Under the pieces are notes generated by a model that had not been told where the DNA came from, did not search any database, and saw only the letters and a list, made by a program, of their open reading frames with translations. A stretch of 7,947 nt of DNA from Paramuribaculum sp. (lineage in GTDB: Bacteria; Bacteroidota; Bacteroidia; Bacteroidales; Muribaculaceae): the NCBI GenBank assembly GCA_009775605.1, contig VSPV01000119.1:1-7947 (forward strand), in the 5' to 3' direction. How positions within the stretch are numbered: the stretch's first letter is position 1; each line of letters opens with the position of its first letter. Below, piece by piece: positions 6,147-7,947 of the stretch. The translations under genes and the position numbers were made by a program.

Positions 6147-7532
6147 ATGGGAAAAAACTCCAATCAGATAGATATGCTCCACGGGCCGTTGTGGGGCAAA
6201 ATTTTCGTTTTCTCGCTGCCGCTGATAGCGAGCGGCATACTGCAGCAGTCGTTCAACGCTGTGGATGTGGCGGTGATAGGCAGCTATGACACTTCGCGGG
6301 CCATGGCGGCCGTTGGCAGCAACGGGCCGATAATCAGCATAATGGTGAATCTGTTTCTGGGTATCGCCGTGGGCGCCAACGTGGTCATAGCCAATTATAT
6401 AGGTCAGCGCCACGACAGCGCCGTGAGACGCTCGGTGGGTACGGTGGCCGTGGTGTCGGTGGCGAGCGGTCTGATACTGCTGGTGGCGGGAACTACTCTG
6501 GCGCGGCCCATACTGGAGCTGATGAGCGCTCCGCCCGACGTGATAGACCTCGCCACGACCTATCTCCGCATATATTTCTGCGGCATGCCGTTCATGATGG
6601 CATATAATTTCGGTTCGGCGATAATGAGGAGCATGGGCGACACGCGGCGACCGTTCTACGCGCTGATGGCCGCTACGGTGGTCAACACGGTGCTCGACTG
6701 GGTGCTGGTGGCGTGTTTCGGTATGGGCGTGGCGGGCGTGGCCATAGGCACCGTGGTGGCCAATGCCGTCAATGCCGGGATAATAGTGTGGCTGCTCACC
6801 CGCGAGCCGGAACCCTTCCGGCTCGACCTGCGGAAGATAGCGATGAGCGCGGCCGACCTTAAGAAGATGCTTCAGATCGGTGTGCCGGCGGGTCTGCAGG
6901 GAATGGTGTTCTCTATTTCCAATATCTTCATACAGTCGTCTATCAACAAATTCGGCGCCGACGCCGTGGCGGGTTCGGCAGCGGCCCTCACTTATGAGGC
7001 ATACTGCTATTATATAATAAACTCTTTCGGGGCGGCCACGATAGCGTTTGTGAGCCAGAACTACGGCGCGGGTCTTTACAGCCGCTGCCGCAAGGCTGTG
7101 AGGATATGCATGACGTATGCCGCGAGCCTTTCGCTGCTGGCCAACGTGGGGATAGTGTGGGGTCAGAGCGCTTTCCTGTCGGTGTTCACGGCCGATCCGG
7201 AGGTTATCCGCTATGCTTCCATACGCCTGCATACGGCGCTGATGTTCCAGTGGCTGGCCAGCAGCTACGAGATTTCGGGCGCATATATGCGCGGTCTGGG
7301 GTATTCGGTGCTGCCGATGGTGCTTACGATATTCGGCACGTGCGTGCTCAGGCTTGTGTGGGTCTATACAGTGCATCCGGTGTATAATGATTTCCATGTG
7401 CTGATGCTTGTGTATCCCGTGTCGTGGGTCATCACCGGCACAGCGGTGGTGTCGGCAGCGCTTGTATTGCAGCACCGGCTGTTCGGAGGGCGCCCGGACC
7501 GGCCGCAGCCTCCGCTGGCGCCGGCAGCCTGA
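6147..7532 (+). CDS. MATE-family efflux transporter
   Basis: Inner-membrane antiporter of the multidrug and toxic compound extrusion family, which expels cationic drugs or metabolites in exchange for Na+ or H+. The 461 residues match the usual 440-480. Two homologous halves of about six hydrophobic segments each are evident. The first half carries the family stretch running from AAVGSNGP (54-61) through NLFLGIAVGANVV (68-80) to IGQRHD (85-90), and RSMGDTRRPF (161-170) in a cytoplasmic loop. The second half opens at IGVPAGLQGMVFS (244-256) and carries AFVSQNYGAG (300-309) followed by basic residues. The tail after about 440 is proline-rich and hydrophilic. ATG at 6147 is preferred; ATG at 6174 (residue 10) is a possible alternative just before the first membrane segment. 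Isoleucine is mostly ATA here, against mostly ATC in the SusC gene, suggesting lower expression or a different history. It is divergent from the MetE-like gene. No terminator is seen after the stop. The exported substrate is not predictable. Confidence 0.93.
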   Translation: MGKNSNQIDMLHGPLWGKIFVFSLPLIASGILQQSFNAVDVAVIGSYDTSRAMAAVGSNGPIISIMVNLFLGIAVGANVVIANYIGQRHDSAVRRSVGTVAVVSVASGLILLVAGTTLARPILELMSAPPDVIDLATTYLRIYFCGMPFMMAYNFGSAIMRSMGDTRRPFYALMAATVVNTVLDWVLVACFGMGVAGVAIGTVVANAVNAGIIVWLLTREPEPFRLDLRKIAMSAADLKKMLQIGVPAGLQGMVFSISNIFIQSSINKFGADAVAGSAAALTYEAYCYYIINSFGAATIAFVSQNYGAGLYSRCRKAVRICMTYAASLSLLANVGIVWGQSAFLSVFTADPEVIRYASIRLHTALMFQWLASSYEISGAYMRGLGYSVLPMVLTIFGTCVLRLVWVYTVHPVYNDFHVLMLVYPVSWVITGTAVVSAALVLQHRLFGGRPDRPQPPLAPAA

Positions 7533-7579
7533 GGATACAGCCAAAAAAAATATGGAAATTTGTCTGCGGAGCTGAAAAC

Positions 7580-7608
7580 GGTGTGAATCAAGTGTGTATT
7601 GGTGTGAA
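7580..7608. repeat. Three helically phased GTGTG boxes upstream of the tRNA promoter
   Basis: GTGTG occurs at 7581, 7592 and 7602, spaced 11 and 10 bases, which is one turn of DNA each. The outer two are longer exact direct repeats, GGTGTGAA at 7580-7587 and 7601-7608, 21 bases apart. They lie about 90-120 bases upstream of the predicted tRNA transcription start and about 50-75 bases after the MATE stop. Same-face spacing suggests a protein-binding array; chance in a short low-complexity stretch is the alternative. Confidence 0.35.
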
Positions 7609-7624
7609 AAGATCTGAAATCCTC

Positions 7625-7652
7625 AAAAAAATCGGGGCTGGCAACAAAAAAA
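7625..7652 (+). promoter_or_regulatory. Phased A-tracts, possible UP-like element of the tRNA promoter
   Basis: Two runs of seven A residues at 7625-7631 and 7646-7652 are spaced exactly 21 bases (two helical turns). They sit roughly 50 and 70 bases upstream of the predicted tRNA transcription start near 7700. Such placement upstream of a stable-RNA promoter fits intrinsic curvature or contact with the RNA polymerase alpha subunit. A further run of eight A residues lies at 7543-7550. Confidence 0.35.
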
Positions 7653-7663
7653 TGTTCCAAATG

Positions 7664-7694
7664 TTTGCAGATATGGAAAAAGTGCGTAACTTTG
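7664..7694 (+). promoter_or_regulatory. Bacteroides-type promoter of the tRNA-Thr/tRNA-Tyr operon
   Basis: TTTG at 7664-7667, a 19-base spacer and TAACTTTG at 7687-7694 match the Bacteroides consensus TTTG-N19-21-TAnnTTTG in every fixed position. Transcription should start near 7700, giving about 50 bases of leader before tRNA-Thr. In that leader a 5-bp hairpin (GCCGC 7709-7713 with GCGGC 7717-7721) could help RNase processing. This is the clearest promoter in the window and confirms the phylum assignment. Confidence 0.8.
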
Positions 7695-7751
7695 CAATCG
7701 CTTTTAGGGCCGCAACGCGGCGAAAGGCAAGGCAAAACAAAAGTAAGACCC

Positions 7752-7828
7752 GCCTCTTTAGCTCAGTTGGCCAGAGCACGTGATTTGTAATCTCGGGGTC
7801 GTTGGTTCGAATCCGACAAGAGGCTCCA
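7752..7828 (+). tRNA. tRNA-Thr (anticodon TGT)
   Basis: A complete cloverleaf of 77 bases with encoded CCA. The acceptor GCCTCTT (7752-7758) pairs perfectly with AAGAGGC (7818-7824), followed by discriminator T and CCA at 7826-7828. The D arm is GCTCAGTTGGCCAGAGC. The anticodon loop TTTGTAA (7784-7790) has anticodon TGT at 7786-7788, reading ACA/ACG threonine codons. The T arm is GTTGG, TTCGAAT, CCGAC. The anticodon stem 7779-7783/7791-7795 has one T-T mismatch (7781 with 7793). It is first in a two-tRNA unit. Confidence 0.97.
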
Positions 7829-7831
7829 GCG

Positions 7832-7853
7832 CTTTCCGGCAGAGGCCGGAGGG
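7832..7853 (+). other. Hairpin in the spacer between the two tRNAs
   Basis: TCCGGC at 7835-7840 pairs with GCCGGA at 7845-7850 around an AGAG loop. The stem extends to about nine pairs if G-T wobbles at 7833-7834 with 7851-7852 and the pair 7832-7853 are counted. It sits between the CCA of tRNA-Thr and the A-rich run before tRNA-Tyr. It is not followed by a T-run, so it is more likely a processing or spacer structure than a terminator. Confidence 0.45.
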
Positions 7854-7871
7854 AAGAATAAAAAGAAATAA

Positions 7872-7947
7872 GGGCGAATACCAGAGTGGCCAAATGGGGC
7901 AGACTGTAAATCTGCTGGTTTATACCTTCGGTGGTTCGAATCCATCT
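7872..7947 (+). tRNA. tRNA-Tyr (anticodon GTA), 3' end cut by the window
   Basis: Starts GGGCGAA (7872-7878). The anticodon stem GCAGA (7899-7903) pairs with TCTGC (7911-7915) around CTGTAAA, giving anticodon GTA at 7906-7908 for tyrosine. The long variable region at 7916-7929 is typical of class II tRNA-Tyr. The T arm is GGTGG (7930-7934), TTCGAAT, CCATC (7942-7946). The last base, T7947, would pair with A7878. The remaining six acceptor bases, discriminator and CCA fall outside the window. It lies 43 bases after tRNA-Thr and is probably co-transcribed. Confidence 0.95.

Noticed and set aside
5985..7544. A 519-codon open frame on the minus strand opposite the MATE gene
   Set aside because: Its translation is rich in His and Arg with no recognisable fold, and it mirrors a convincing MATE protein. 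It exists because the GC-rich gene lacks stops in that frame.
7501..7560. Terminator after the MATE gene
   Set aside because: There is a GC-rich stretch with short complementary segments around the stop, but what follows is an A-run rather than a T-run.
7652..7783. Possible small protein from ATG 7652 between MATE and the tRNAs
   Set aside because: It would run through the tRNA promoter and into the tRNA-Thr gene; no initiation signal is seen.

Overview
The window looks like a chromosomal segment of a gut-type Bacteroidales bacterium, with Muribaculaceae-like GC-rich coding as the best guess. The evidence is an adjacent SusC/SusD outer-membrane pair, start codons without Shine-Dalgarno sequences, and promoter elements of the Bacteroides type (TTTG about 19 bases upstream of TAnnTTTG). 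The family assignment is inferred from style and was not tested by search.

Layout: (1) 1-74 is a leader holding a small perfect hairpin. (2) 75-3209 and 3253-4719 encode a complete SusC/RagA-type TonB-dependent transporter and its SusD/RagB-type surface lipoprotein, 43 bp apart in one transcription unit. (3) 4777-4819 is a very strong intrinsic terminator closing that unit, followed by a degenerate 9-bp tandem repeat at 4822-4866. (4) 4877-5956 on the minus strand encodes a protein with the fold of the catalytic half of cobalamin-independent methionine synthase (MetE/YxjG type). By motif comparison all four zinc ligands are replaced. (5) 5957-6146 is a divergent promoter region with a -7 element in each direction and two inverted repeats. 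(6) 6147-7532 encodes a complete MATE-family multidrug/cation antiporter. (7) 7533-7751 holds phased GTGTG boxes, phased A-tracts and a near-perfect promoter. (8) That promoter drives tRNA-Thr(TGT) at 7752-7828 and tRNA-Tyr(GTA) from 7872, the latter cut by the window end.

How they work together: SusC and SusD form one bipartite nutrient importer (lid plus barrel) powered by TonB-ExbBD elsewhere in the genome. No glycosidase, protease, sulfatase or regulator accompanies them here, so the substrate cannot be read from the context. The MetE-like gene and the MATE gene share a divergent promoter region and could be co-regulated, but nothing visible proves a common pathway. The tRNA genes are housekeeping.

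The most unusual item is the MetE-like protein. It keeps residues in the positions that bind homocysteine in the family but has lost the metal site, has only one cysteine, and its conserved N-terminus runs upstream of the only ordinary start codon.
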